Below, one piece after another: positions 13,579 to 19,952 of a stretch of 21,078 bases of DNA. Below the pieces are notes generated by a model that searched no databases, was not told the DNA's origin, and saw only the letters and a program-made list of their open reading frames with translations. Location: positions 1 through 21,078 of IMG/VR virus record IMGVR_UViG_3300027985_000221, one strand, 5' to 3'. Position 1 is the first letter of the stretch; each line of letters starts with the position of its first letter. The stretch is from a virus. The position numbers and the translations under genes were made by a program.

Positions 13579-14196
13579 ATGGCTGCCACCAAAGACCTCT
13601 CCATCCAGCAGGGGAAGACCTTCACGCTGGTTTTACGGTGGGAAACCGAGCCGGTCGTCCGCAAGGCCATCTCCGGCATCTCGTTCGACGGGGGATCACC
13701 ACGCATCACTGCTGCTGGACATGGCGTCCCAGACGGCTGGCGTTGTACGTTGTACGGGGTTAAAGGCCCGAAGCAGCTCAACGCGGAGAACAATCCGCCA
13801 CGCAGCGATGACTACCACGCCGCGACGGTCCTCGATGCCGACACCATCGAACTGAACGAGATCAATCCGTACGACGAGCGGGGTAATGAATGGCCGGCTT
13901 ATGCCTCCGGTGGCTACCTGCAGTACAACACACCGGTGGACCTCGCTGGCTATATGGCGCGCATGGCAATAAAGGACAAAATCGGCGGAACGGTCCTGCA
14001 CTCAATGACGACCGAGAACGACGGCATCGCTCTCGACAACACAAAAAAGACCATCACCCTGACTGTTGCAGCCACTGAGACAGACGACTTCGTCTGGACA
14101 CGCGGGGTTTATGACCTGGAGATGGTTAGCCCCACCGGCGTCGTGACGGCGCTGATCTCAGGCAGAGTTTCCATCAGCAAAGAGGTGACGACGTGA
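13579..14196 (+). CDS. Virion-associated beta-rich protein (205 aa)
   Basis: ATG 13579 starts one base past the previous stop, with GGGGA upstream; the longer frame from 13522 would lie in the previous gene. The product opens with DLSIQQGKTFTLVLRWE, a pattern I associate with N-terminal beta-sandwich modules of phage tail, baseplate or neck proteins. It closes with GVYDLEMVSPTGVVTALISG, a matching beta strand pair ending in a conserved-looking Gly-x-Val-x-Val-Ser. The middle is about 80 residues of extra beta-rich sequence. A structural role in the neck or tail is likely; the exact position in the particle is unknown. Confidence 0.55.
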   Translation: MAATKDLSIQQGKTFTLVLRWETEPVVRKAISGISFDGGSPRITAAGHGVPDGWRCTLYGVKGPKQLNAENNPPRSDDYHAATVLDADTIELNEINPYDERGNEWPAYASGGYLQYNTPVDLAGYMARMAIKDKIGGTVLHSMTTENDGIALDNTKKTITLTVAATETDDFVWTRGVYDLEMVSPTGVVTALISGRVSISKEVTT

Positions 14197-14414
14197 CGGA
14201 CGCCCAACTCCTTACCCTCTCCGCGCAGCTTGTCGCCGCCTTGTTCGGCCTACTGATCCTGATCCTCGGCTGGATGGGGAACAAACTCTCCAGCAAACTC
14301 GACTCGATGACGAGCATCTTCGACGAGATCAAACGTGAGATCCAGAAGATCGACAACCGGGTTACGCGACTTGAAGAGCGTTGCCGCTACGAACACGACG
14401 GTAAGGGTCTGTGA
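14193..14414 (+). CDS. Small membrane protein with coiled coil (lysis cassette)
   Basis: A GTG start at 14193 overlaps the previous stop (GTGA) and follows GAGGTGA at 14182-14188. The 73 residues contain one hydrophobic segment at about 8-29 (TLSAQLVAALFGLLILILGW), then a charged coiled coil at about 31-64 ending in RVTRLEERC. The size and position beside holin and endolysin candidates recall XhlA/hemolysin-type lysis accessory proteins or small holins, although XhlA normally has its membrane segment at the other end. It probably sits in the inner membrane with the coiled coil on one side. Lysis accessory or second holin is the favoured role. Confidence 0.65.
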   Translation: MTDAQLLTLSAQLVAALFGLLILILGWMGNKLSSKLDSMTSIFDEIKREIQKIDNRVTRLEERCRYEHDGKGL

Positions 14415-14833
14415 TGGCAAAGGTCGACTTCCTCCTTCTCCGCTCGACGTTCGCCGACGAGTTCACCCTCGGTACCCTGTTCTACGGTGACTGGTTTCTC
14501 GGATACACCTGCGAGGACAAGGATCGGCACCTCGAAGTCGGCGGCACGAAAGTGCCGAAGCGGACAGCGATACCGCGCGGCTACTACCGGATGACGGTCA
14601 GCATGAGCAACCGGTTCAAGAAGCTCATGCCGGAGATCAAGGACGTTCCGCAGTTCAGCGGCATCCGCATCCACGGAGGCAACACGCACGAGGACACCGA
14701 GGGCTGCCCGCTGCTCGGCGCTGTCAAGCGGCTCAACGGCGTTGGTGAGTGTAAGGAGGTCAACGCCAAGTTGATCAAGACGATTCAGGGCATCGAGGCG
14801 CAGGGCAACGAAGCCTGGATGGTGGTGCGATGA
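14414..14833 (+). CDS. DUF5675 family protein, likely endolysin candidate
   Basis: The 139-residue product shows the DUF5675 signature: TAIPRGYYRM at 51-60 and FSGIRIHGGNTHEDTEGCPL at 81-100, with H87, N90, D94 and C98. The His...Gly-Cys arrangement resembles, but is not identical to, the active site of YkuD-type L,D-transpeptidases. That suggests a cysteine-based action on peptidoglycan; this is inference. ATG 14414 overlaps the previous stop (TGATG) with AAGG upstream; a GTG at 14411 would add one residue. It has no signal peptide, so a holin would be needed for export. No classical lysozyme, amidase or M15 peptidase is present in the cassette, which makes this the best endolysin candidate. 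Confidence 0.72.
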   Translation: MAKVDFLLLRSTFADEFTLGTLFYGDWFLGYTCEDKDRHLEVGGTKVPKRTAIPRGYYRMTVSMSNRFKKLMPEIKDVPQFSGIRIHGGNTHEDTEGCPLLGAVKRLNGVGECKEVNAKLIKTIQGIEAQGNEAWMVVR

Positions 14834-15075
14834 ATTGGCTTCGCGAGGCGATCAACGACAGCAAGACGGGGCAAGCCTCGTCGAAGCGGATTATCTCGCT
14901 CGTCGGCGCCATCGCACTCTCTTTTGCCACGGTGATCCTCGCCGTCGCCGCTGTATTCGGGCAGGACGTCGCTGCTGCACTCTGGGCTTCCAGCGGGCCG
15001 CTCGCCGCGCTGGGGGGAACGAACTACGTCGGTGGGAAGCTCGCGGAAAGGTTCGGAAATGGAAGCCCTCCTTAG
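14830..15075 (+). CDS. Holin candidate with two membrane segments
   Basis: The 81-residue product begins with a charged N-terminus (MNWLREAINDSKTGQASSKR). One clear membrane segment follows at about 22-45 (IISLVGAIALSFATVILAV), then a second, weaker one at about 48-67 with ALWASSGPLAALGGTNYVGG, and a short C-terminus. Two membrane helices, small size and position between the DUF5675 protein and Rz fit a class II holin. Start and stop are coupled to the upstream gene (ATGA at 14830). The Rz start lies within its 3' end. Holins time lysis by opening the inner membrane. Confidence 0.68.
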   Translation: MNWLREAINDSKTGQASSKRIISLVGAIALSFATVILAVAAVFGQDVAAALWASSGPLAALGGTNYVGGKLAERFGNGSPP

Positions 15076-15544
15076 CCTGCTCAAGAGCTACTGGCAGACG
15101 ATCGCGTCGATTGTAGGTGGCATCGCGCTCGGGTTCTTCGCGGCGTGGCAGTTGCAGGGGCTGCGGCTCGATGCGCTGGAGTTGGATTTTGGGAAATACA
15201 GAATCGACGTAGAGCGGCAGGCGTCGGAGGCGCGACAGGCTGCATTAAAACAGAAGGCCGCATGGCTGGAGGAGAAAGAAAATGCACTCAACGCTGCACG
15301 TGAACGAGAAACGAAACTTAAGGCGGATCTGGCTGCTGCTCAGTCTTCTGCTCGCGGGCTGCGCGACGACCTCGCCGCCGCAAGTGCTCGACTGTCCGAG
15401 TCCTCCGCAGAAGCCTGTAACCGCTACGTCGGCGTTATCTCCGACGTACTCGCAGAGTGCAGCGATAGCTATAGCACGGTGGCGGGAGTCGCTGATCAGT
15501 GCGTCTCAGACGTCGCAACATTGAATGAGGCGTGGCCGAAATGA
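15059..15544 (+). CDS. Rz: Inner-membrane spanin subunit (Rz)
   Basis: The 161-residue product from ATG 15059 (GGAAAGG just upstream) has an N-terminal membrane anchor at about 13-32 (QTIASIVGGIALGFFAAW). A long Ala/Glu/Lys-rich periplasmic coiled coil follows, then a C-terminal Cys-containing domain (ACNRYVGVISDVLAECSD ... ATLNEAWP) typical of this phage Rz group. The frame opens earlier, at 15032, but that start lacks a ribosome site. The Rz1 gene is fully nested within it in another frame, which is the diagnostic spanin layout. The Rz-Rz1 complex spans the periplasm and fuses inner and outer membranes as the last lysis step in Gram-negative hosts. Confidence 0.85.
   Translation: MEALLSLLKSYWQTIASIVGGIALGFFAAWQLQGLRLDALELDFGKYRIDVERQASEARQAALKQKAAWLEEKENALNAARERETKLKADLAAAQSSARGLRDDLAAASARLSESSAEACNRYVGVISDVLAECSDSYSTVAGVADQCVSDVATLNEAWPK
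15282..15524 (+). CDS. Rz1: Outer-membrane spanin lipoprotein (Rz1), nested in Rz
   Basis: The 80-residue frame from ATG 15282 lies entirely inside Rz in a different reading frame. Its N-terminus is a lipoprotein signal: basic KRNLRR, hydrophobic IWLLLSLLL, then the lipobox LAGC with Cys27 as the lipidated residue. The mature part is Pro/Ser/Thr-rich at first (ATTSPPQVLDCPSPPQKP), as in known Rz1 proteins, and ends in a short helical stretch. The combination of lipobox, proline-rich stretch and nesting in Rz is diagnostic. The product would be anchored in the inner leaflet of the outer membrane and bind Rz across the periplasm. Confidence 0.88.
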   Translation: MHSTLHVNEKRNLRRIWLLLSLLLAGCATTSPPQVLDCPSPPQKPVTATSALSPTYSQSAAIAIARWRESLISASQTSQH

Positions 15545-15825
15545 GCGCAATATCAGTGGTAAAAACCAACGGAGTATCGAAGGACAGGAGCATTCTTCGG
15601 TCGAAATCAGTTTCGCTTGAAGAAGTTCTAATGGTTCTTTCGGCGTATGGGGAACCGCGAGTCGCCCACGACGGCGGAGGGTGGAATTGCTGTGTCGATA
15701 TGTACGTATCTTCGGCTGGCGTGAGTTTCAAAATTAGATCGGAATTCAGCTTGAAGACCCCGCTAATGGCGGCGTATCAGTGCGCTGAACGACTCGATAA
15801 AGCTCTTAGCGACGTGGGGGCATAG
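15541..15825 (+). CDS. Hypothetical protein (94 aa), A+T-richer
   Basis: ATG 15541 overlaps the Rz stop (ATGA); a GTG at 15532 would add three residues. The product is alpha/beta in composition, with SVSLEEVLMVLSAYGEP and a central GGGWNCCVDMYVSSAGVSF, then a helix, MAAYQCAERLDKAL. Base composition is visibly more A+T-rich and codon choice looser than in the genes before it. I recognise no family. It begins a run of three small accessory genes between lysis and tail genes, possibly acquired separately. Confidence 0.55.
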   Translation: MSAISVVKTNGVSKDRSILRSKSVSLEEVLMVLSAYGEPRVAHDGGGWNCCVDMYVSSAGVSFKIRSEFSLKTPLMAAYQCAERLDKALSDVGA

Positions 15826-16029
15826 ATGATCTTCCGCTCTCTCTTCGACTTGCGCGACTACGCCGACCGGCTGATCAATTTCGGCCTCGGAAGCGCTCAG
15901 CCGATGCTCGACCGACGCGGATGCGAGTGTTCGCGGAGTCCGGTCGCGCTCGGTGATCCCGGCGACGGTGAGCGGGTGAGCGCTGACGGGTCGATGGTGT
16001 ATCTCTCGTGCCGGAGGATGGAGGAATGA
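15826..16029 (+). CDS. Small hypothetical protein (67 aa)
   Basis: ATG 15826 follows the previous stop (TAG 15823-15825) without a gap, and its own stop overlaps the next start (ATGA). The N-terminal helix FRSLFDLRDYADRLINFG is followed by a Cys-containing, charged part (RRGCECSRSP ... VYLSCRRMEE) with three cysteines. The set could bind a metal, but the spacing matches nothing I know. There is no convincing ribosome site, so translation would rely on coupling. Function unknown. Confidence 0.45.
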   Translation: MIFRSLFDLRDYADRLINFGLGSAQPMLDRRGCECSRSPVALGDPGDGERVSADGSMVYLSCRRMEE

Positions 16030-16268
16030 GACGCCTCTGGAATTTCATCGTGAACATCGATGAAGCCCTGTGCTCGCTGATGTTCAATGACGCGCTCGAC
16101 GACGAGACGATCTGCGCTTACCTCTGGCGCAAGAAGAACGAGAAGTGGGTCGGAATCATGGACTAAATTTTCGGGAAAGACCACTGCAAGGACAGTTTCA
16201 AAGGCGAGACAGCTTCGGCAAAAGAGGGGCTGACCGTTCGCGAGAAGTTTGACAACGAATCAGCTTAA
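16026..16268 (+). pseudogene. Small phage gene interrupted by an in-frame stop
   Basis: ATG 16026 opens a 46-residue frame (MRRLWNFIVNIDEALCSLMF ... GIMD) that ends at TAA 16164-16166. The same frame then continues open for 33 codons to TAA 16266-16268, and the continuation reads IFGKDHCKDSFKGE. Small phage proteins I remember from lysis or accessory regions have the order DETISSRAG, then an acidic-aromatic stretch, then GHCEKSI. Here DDETICAYLW lies before the stop and KDHCKDSF after it, so the stop appears to split one conserved gene of about 80 residues. It may be a pseudogene, a shortened working protein, or a stop read through at low level. The resemblance is from memory and needs a search. 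Confidence 0.5.
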
Positions 16269-16282
16269 CCAAGGAGAAAAAC

Positions 16283-16687
16283 ATGGCTGCAACTATTCAC
16301 ATTCCTGATGCAACCCTTAATGCGAAGTTGACCGATTGGGAAACCAACGCGCTGAAATGTGTCCTGATCGACATCTCGACGTATGACCGGACGACTGATT
16401 CCGTTTTGGCCGACCTCACAGAAGTCACAGGCGATGGCTACACCGCAGGCGGGCAGGCACTCACCTCTTGCACCGTGACGCCTGATACGACGAACCACAA
16501 GACGACGATTGTCTTTACCCCGGCGGTCTGGTCTGGTGCGACGACGATCAGCGCGACGGGTGCGGCAATCATCGACACAACAGACAGCAACCGGATTCTG
16601 GCGGTCGACGACTTCGGTGAAACGAAATCCAGCTCGGGCGGAACTTTCACCGTGAATCCGATTACGCACGAGTTCACTCACTTCTAA
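16283..16687 (+). CDS. Putative virion structural protein (134 aa)
   Basis: AAGGAG at 16271-16276 precedes ATG 16283 at good spacing. The product is beta-rich: KCVLIDISTYDRTTDSVL, then VTPDTTNHKTTIVFTPAVW and ATTISATGAAIIDTT, ending TVNPITHEFTHF. The layout of a short helix-free beta protein that begins with conserved ALKCVLID-type sequence matches small tail or virion proteins seen before fibre genes in other phages, from memory. A role as a beta-sandwich component of the tail or capsid exterior is inferred. It begins the host-recognition half of the window. Confidence 0.6.
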   Translation: MAATIHIPDATLNAKLTDWETNALKCVLIDISTYDRTTDSVLADLTEVTGDGYTAGGQALTSCTVTPDTTNHKTTIVFTPAVWSGATTISATGAAIIDTTDSNRILAVDDFGETKSSSGGTFTVNPITHEFTHF

Positions 16688-16688
16688 C

Positions 16689-18104
16689 ATGCCCGCGCAA
16701 CCGGAGTCCTATGTCATCGCCGCCGGGGAGCCCCTCGGCGTGGGCCGCTTTGTCGCGCCCGACTGGGCGCCGGCAGCGGGGGAGATCAAGACGATCAGCA
16801 AGGCGGCCGGCTACTTTGGAACGAACGGCGGGGCGACGCTCGCAGAAATCAACCCGGCGTATCAAAGCTGGAATCCTGATGCTCCAAGTCTAGGCGTGTT
16901 CGGAATTAAAGACCCAGTTTCCGGAACGTCGGCCTATGCGTGGGATTCTGCTCTATCGTATGCCGGGTCTGTATTTAACAGCGCAACTAGGCAGATTGTC
17001 ACGTATCAGGCTGGGCATTCCGCCATGAATGCGTGCGCGCCGTTTGGTTTTGACTTGAACGATTTGAAATATAAGTGGTTCGATGTACCAGTTCCGTTCG
17101 ACGGTTACGCAGCGGTTTATTACGGAGACGGTAAAATCGATTCGGCATCGATGGCCGCGAAGTACGGCGATCAACTTGACTACGACTGGGGGGAGGTCAA
17201 CGGCGGATCTTCGGCCTTTGGTGCATATGCTCGTCCGGGCGTAATACAGCCTATTCCTGGGCATTCGCGGGCAGGGTTGGTTTATATCCCTCCGTCAGTC
17301 GCAGGAAACGCCAAAGGAAAGATGTATACAGGAGTTCAGGCTACGGGTGTTCTGAGCGGTGTGTTGTCAAAGCAGTCGCACATTTTCGACTTTGACTCTG
17401 CAATGTGGGCACGCACGACGGCATTGTTTCCACTAGAGAGTGGGATGCAGCATACACGGTGCGGATGCCTTGACCCGGAAAGCTCAAAAATCGTCATCAA
17501 CGGGACATGCAGCCCGAGTACGCCAATGTATGTTCTTGACATTGCAACCGGACTATACGCGCTGCGTTATCCGACGAATTACGTGTATAGCAGTCTTGAC
17601 GTCGGCGGCTCCGTCTATCACGCCGCGTCGGGGCTAAATATTTTCGCCCCGGCAAGAACCGCGTCGGATACAGCAGCAAATGGCCTTGACGGAGTGAAAT
17701 TCCAGTTCTACGCCTGCCCGATGGAAGACGTTGTTGGCACAGGCGCATTTTCATTTAGCACACTGACGATTGATGTTGAGAGTACGTGGCCGCTGAATAG
17801 CGCCGGATACAACCTCGCTATCGGGTGGGTTTACTGCCCAGTCGATCATTGCTTGTACGCCATTAGTGGTTCTGGCGGATCGAATAAATACTGGCGGCTT
17901 TCCCCTCCCGCAAATGCGACGACAACGGGGGATTACATAACAGGCACATGGACGCTCTCTGAACTTACGTTCACAACAGGCCAAAACAATATCCCATCGT
18001 CCATATCGAATATGTATCAAAAACTCTCATGGGATAGAAATAGCAGGTCGTTCGTGTTCATGGCGAGCGCATTGGTGCAGGCGTTTAGACCTGAAGGAAT
18101 ATAG
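16689..18104 (+). CDS. Beta-propeller-like tail/virion protein (possible spike)
   Basis: The 471-residue protein starts one base after the previous stop. It has repeated Kelch-like blade hints: GHSAMNACAPFGFDLNDLKY near 109-128, HTRCGCLDPESSKIVING, YVLDIATGLYALRYP, and a closing MYQKLSWDRNSRSFVFMAS. Each pairs a Gly or Asp turn with aromatic strands, as in galactose-oxidase or Kelch propellers. About six such blades could fit. The DNA is clearly more A+T-rich than the head genes, a common sign of an exchanged receptor-binding gene. A tail-spike or virion decoration role that contacts host sugars is inferred; no catalytic residues could be assigned. Confidence 0.6.
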   Translation: MPAQPESYVIAAGEPLGVGRFVAPDWAPAAGEIKTISKAAGYFGTNGGATLAEINPAYQSWNPDAPSLGVFGIKDPVSGTSAYAWDSALSYAGSVFNSATRQIVTYQAGHSAMNACAPFGFDLNDLKYKWFDVPVPFDGYAAVYYGDGKIDSASMAAKYGDQLDYDWGEVNGGSSAFGAYARPGVIQPIPGHSRAGLVYIPPSVAGNAKGKMYTGVQATGVLSGVLSKQSHIFDFDSAMWARTTALFPLESGMQHTRCGCLDPESSKIVINGTCSPSTPMYVLDIATGLYALRYPTNYVYSSLDVGGSVYHAASGLNIFAPARTASDTAANGLDGVKFQFYACPMEDVVGTGAFSFSTLTIDVESTWPLNSAGYNLAIGWVYCPVDHCLYAISGSGGSNKYWRLSPPANATTTGDYITGTWTLSELTFTTGQNNIPSSISNMYQKLSWDRNSRSFVFMASALVQAFRPEGI

Positions 18105-18112
18105 GAGAAATC

Positions 18113-19444
18113 ATGCCAGAGATTTACGTACGGTCAACAGATGGTTCAGACAGTGATGATGGATCGACATGGGCGCTTGCAAAGGCAACGCTTACTGGAG
18201 CGGCGGCTATTGATGCGGCTGGCGATGCGATTTATGCAAGTCAGTCCCACGCCGAAACGACGGCATCGGCGGTCACTCTGAATTTTGCCGGGACACTGGC
18301 ATCGCCCACAAAACTGATTTGTGCGAATGACGCGGCAGAACCGCCGACAGCAGTTGCCGATACAGCCAGTGTGACAACTACAGGGACGAGTTCGATTACG
18401 ATCAACGGGAAGCTTTTCGCTTACGGCTTCACGTTCAATATCGGAACGGGGTCGTCTTCGGCCCATATGTACCAGACAACAAACCAGACTAACGGCATAC
18501 AACTCTACGAAAAATGCCAGTTCAAGCTATTGAATACGGGATCGACGTCGGTAATTCTTATTAGCAGCAGTAGCGGAACAGCCTACGGTCAAAAAATACA
18601 GTGGAAGGATTGTGACGTTAGGTTCGCGGAGTACGTGCAACTGGTAAAGGTTTATAACGCACGATTCGAGTGGGATGGCGGATCGTTACTCTCCGGCGGC
18701 GTGTCTCCTGATTATCTGATTCGACTTGGGAATTCATGCCATGTAAGAGCTAGAAACCTCGATTTAACAAATGCTGACGCCGATATCAGTATTTTCATAT
18801 CAGATGCTAGTGAGGCAGTAACAGACGGATTTATTGTGTCATCAAAACTACCGGCCTCATGGACCGGGACGGTCGGAAACGTGACTGGCCCGCACCAGCG
18901 CCTAGAACTGCATGAATGCTCGTCTGGAGCGAACCGAATTCGTCTGCAAGTTGCGGATTACGCGGGGAAAATCTACGACGAAAACACGATCGTTAAAACG
19001 GGCGGCGCGAACGACGGAAGTGGGTACAGTTGGAAGCTCGCGACATCAGCGAACGCCATATATCCGACTACCCATTTGAAGACGCCTGATCTCCCGGCGA
19101 AGTGGAATGAGACGACCGGATCGGCGCTGACTGTATCAGTCGACGTTCTTCACGATTCGACTACGGCGCTGAACGATGATGAAATCTGGCTTGAGGTCAC
19201 ATATCTGCCGGACACCACGAAGTTGGGCAACACGGTATCGGATGTGAAAGCGTCGTATCTCGCATCAGCCGCTGCACAGGAGTCAAGCAGTGCGGAGTGG
19301 ACCACGACCGGACTGACGAATCCTAATAAACAAAAACTCTCGGTGACTATCACCCCGCAGAGCGCTGGCTACATCCAGGCTAATGTCAAGGTCGCCAAAG
19401 CGAGTACGACGGTCTATGTCGATCCGAAATTGACGGTGGACTGA
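18113..19444 (+). CDS. Right-handed beta-helix-like tail protein
   Basis: The 443-residue product opens with EIYVRSTDGSDSDDGSTWAL and KATLTGAAAIDAAGDAIYAS, the usual entry into a pectate-lyase-like right-handed beta helix. Many short strands follow, with Ser/Thr/Asn/Gly turns (FNIGTGSSSAHMYQTTNQTN, YEKCQFKLLNTGSTSVILIS, WKDCDVRFAEYVQLVKVYNA). The C-terminal part (about 250-443) is a separate beta-sandwich-like region with DDEIWLEVTYLPDTTK. Such proteins form trimeric tail spikes or fibres. GGAG at 18103-18106 precedes the ATG. A+T content is again high. Whether it has depolymerase activity cannot be told from sequence alone. Confidence 0.65.
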   Translation: MPEIYVRSTDGSDSDDGSTWALAKATLTGAAAIDAAGDAIYASQSHAETTASAVTLNFAGTLASPTKLICANDAAEPPTAVADTASVTTTGTSSITINGKLFAYGFTFNIGTGSSSAHMYQTTNQTNGIQLYEKCQFKLLNTGSTSVILISSSSGTAYGQKIQWKDCDVRFAEYVQLVKVYNARFEWDGGSLLSGGVSPDYLIRLGNSCHVRARNLDLTNADADISIFISDASEAVTDGFIVSSKLPASWTGTVGNVTGPHQRLELHECSSGANRIRLQVADYAGKIYDENTIVKTGGANDGSGYSWKLATSANAIYPTTHLKTPDLPAKWNETTGSALTVSVDVLHDSTTALNDDEIWLEVTYLPDTTKLGNTVSDVKASYLASAAAQESSSAEWTTTGLTNPNKQKLSVTITPQSAGYIQANVKVAKASTTVYVDPKLTVD

Positions 19445-19445
19445 G

Positions 19446-19952
19446 ATGGCACAACGGCTAATTCCGGGGGTAGGATGGGTCGATGAGTCTGGCGTCGGAC
19501 AGTCGCTGATCCCCGGCGTCGGGTTTGTCGATGATCCGGCGTCAGGTGGCGCGACAGACGCGACCGCCTCCGGTGGCACTGGCACAGGAACCGGCTCGGG
19601 CACCGGCGGTGAAGCGACTGGCGGAACCGCTGCCGTCGATGCAACCGCAGATGGCGGCACTGGAACGGGAACTGGAACAGGTAGCGGGGGCGAGGCGGTT
19701 GGAGTGGCCTCTGGCTCTTTCACGAGCTCACCGATGTACTCGTCGGGCATCCTGCAGGTCAGCGTCGCGCTCGACTGGACCTGGTGCCCAGGTGCGATCG
19801 GAGCGGCGCCAACAGCCGCCATGGTACATGGCAGCGGCTCAACCTCGGTATCTGGCACACTGACCGCCTCCGGACTGCCGACAGGCACCGGCTTCCTGCT
19901 CGCGGAAACCGCTGACGGCGCGATCTACTACGAGGCCGGGACGGTAAGCTGA
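19446..19952 (+). CDS. Tail-associated protein with LIPGVG motifs and two Gly-rich repeats
   Basis: The 168-residue product starts with two copies of a short unit, RLIPGVGWVDE at 4-14 and SLIPGVGFVDD at 20-30, a motif I associate with phage tail fibre proteins. Two Gly/Thr-rich repeats follow at about 40-63 and 67-90 (core GGTGTGTGSGTGGEA). A folded beta-rich C-terminal domain then runs FTSSPMYSSGILQVSVALDW and ends GFLLAETADGAIYYEAGTVS. The Gly-rich units are the same family as five repeats in the next gene. The protein is probably a fibre or spike adaptor with flexible linkers. The start follows the previous stop by one base and the stop overlaps the next start (TGATG). Confidence 0.6.
   Translation: MAQRLIPGVGWVDESGVGQSLIPGVGFVDDPASGGATDATASGGTGTGTGSGTGGEATGGTAAVDATADGGTGTGTGTGSGGEAVGVASGSFTSSPMYSSGILQVSVALDWTWCPGAIGAAPTAAMVHGSGSTSVSGTLTASGLPTGTGFLLAETADGAIYYEAGTVS
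19563..19715 (+). repeat. Two Gly-rich coding repeats, first set
   Basis: Two units of about 24 codons encode xAxGGTGTGTGxGxGGEAxG. They differ at many third codon positions while the amino acids stay alike, so the repeat is kept at the protein level. They belong to the same family as the five units at 20291-20656. Confidence 0.8.
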
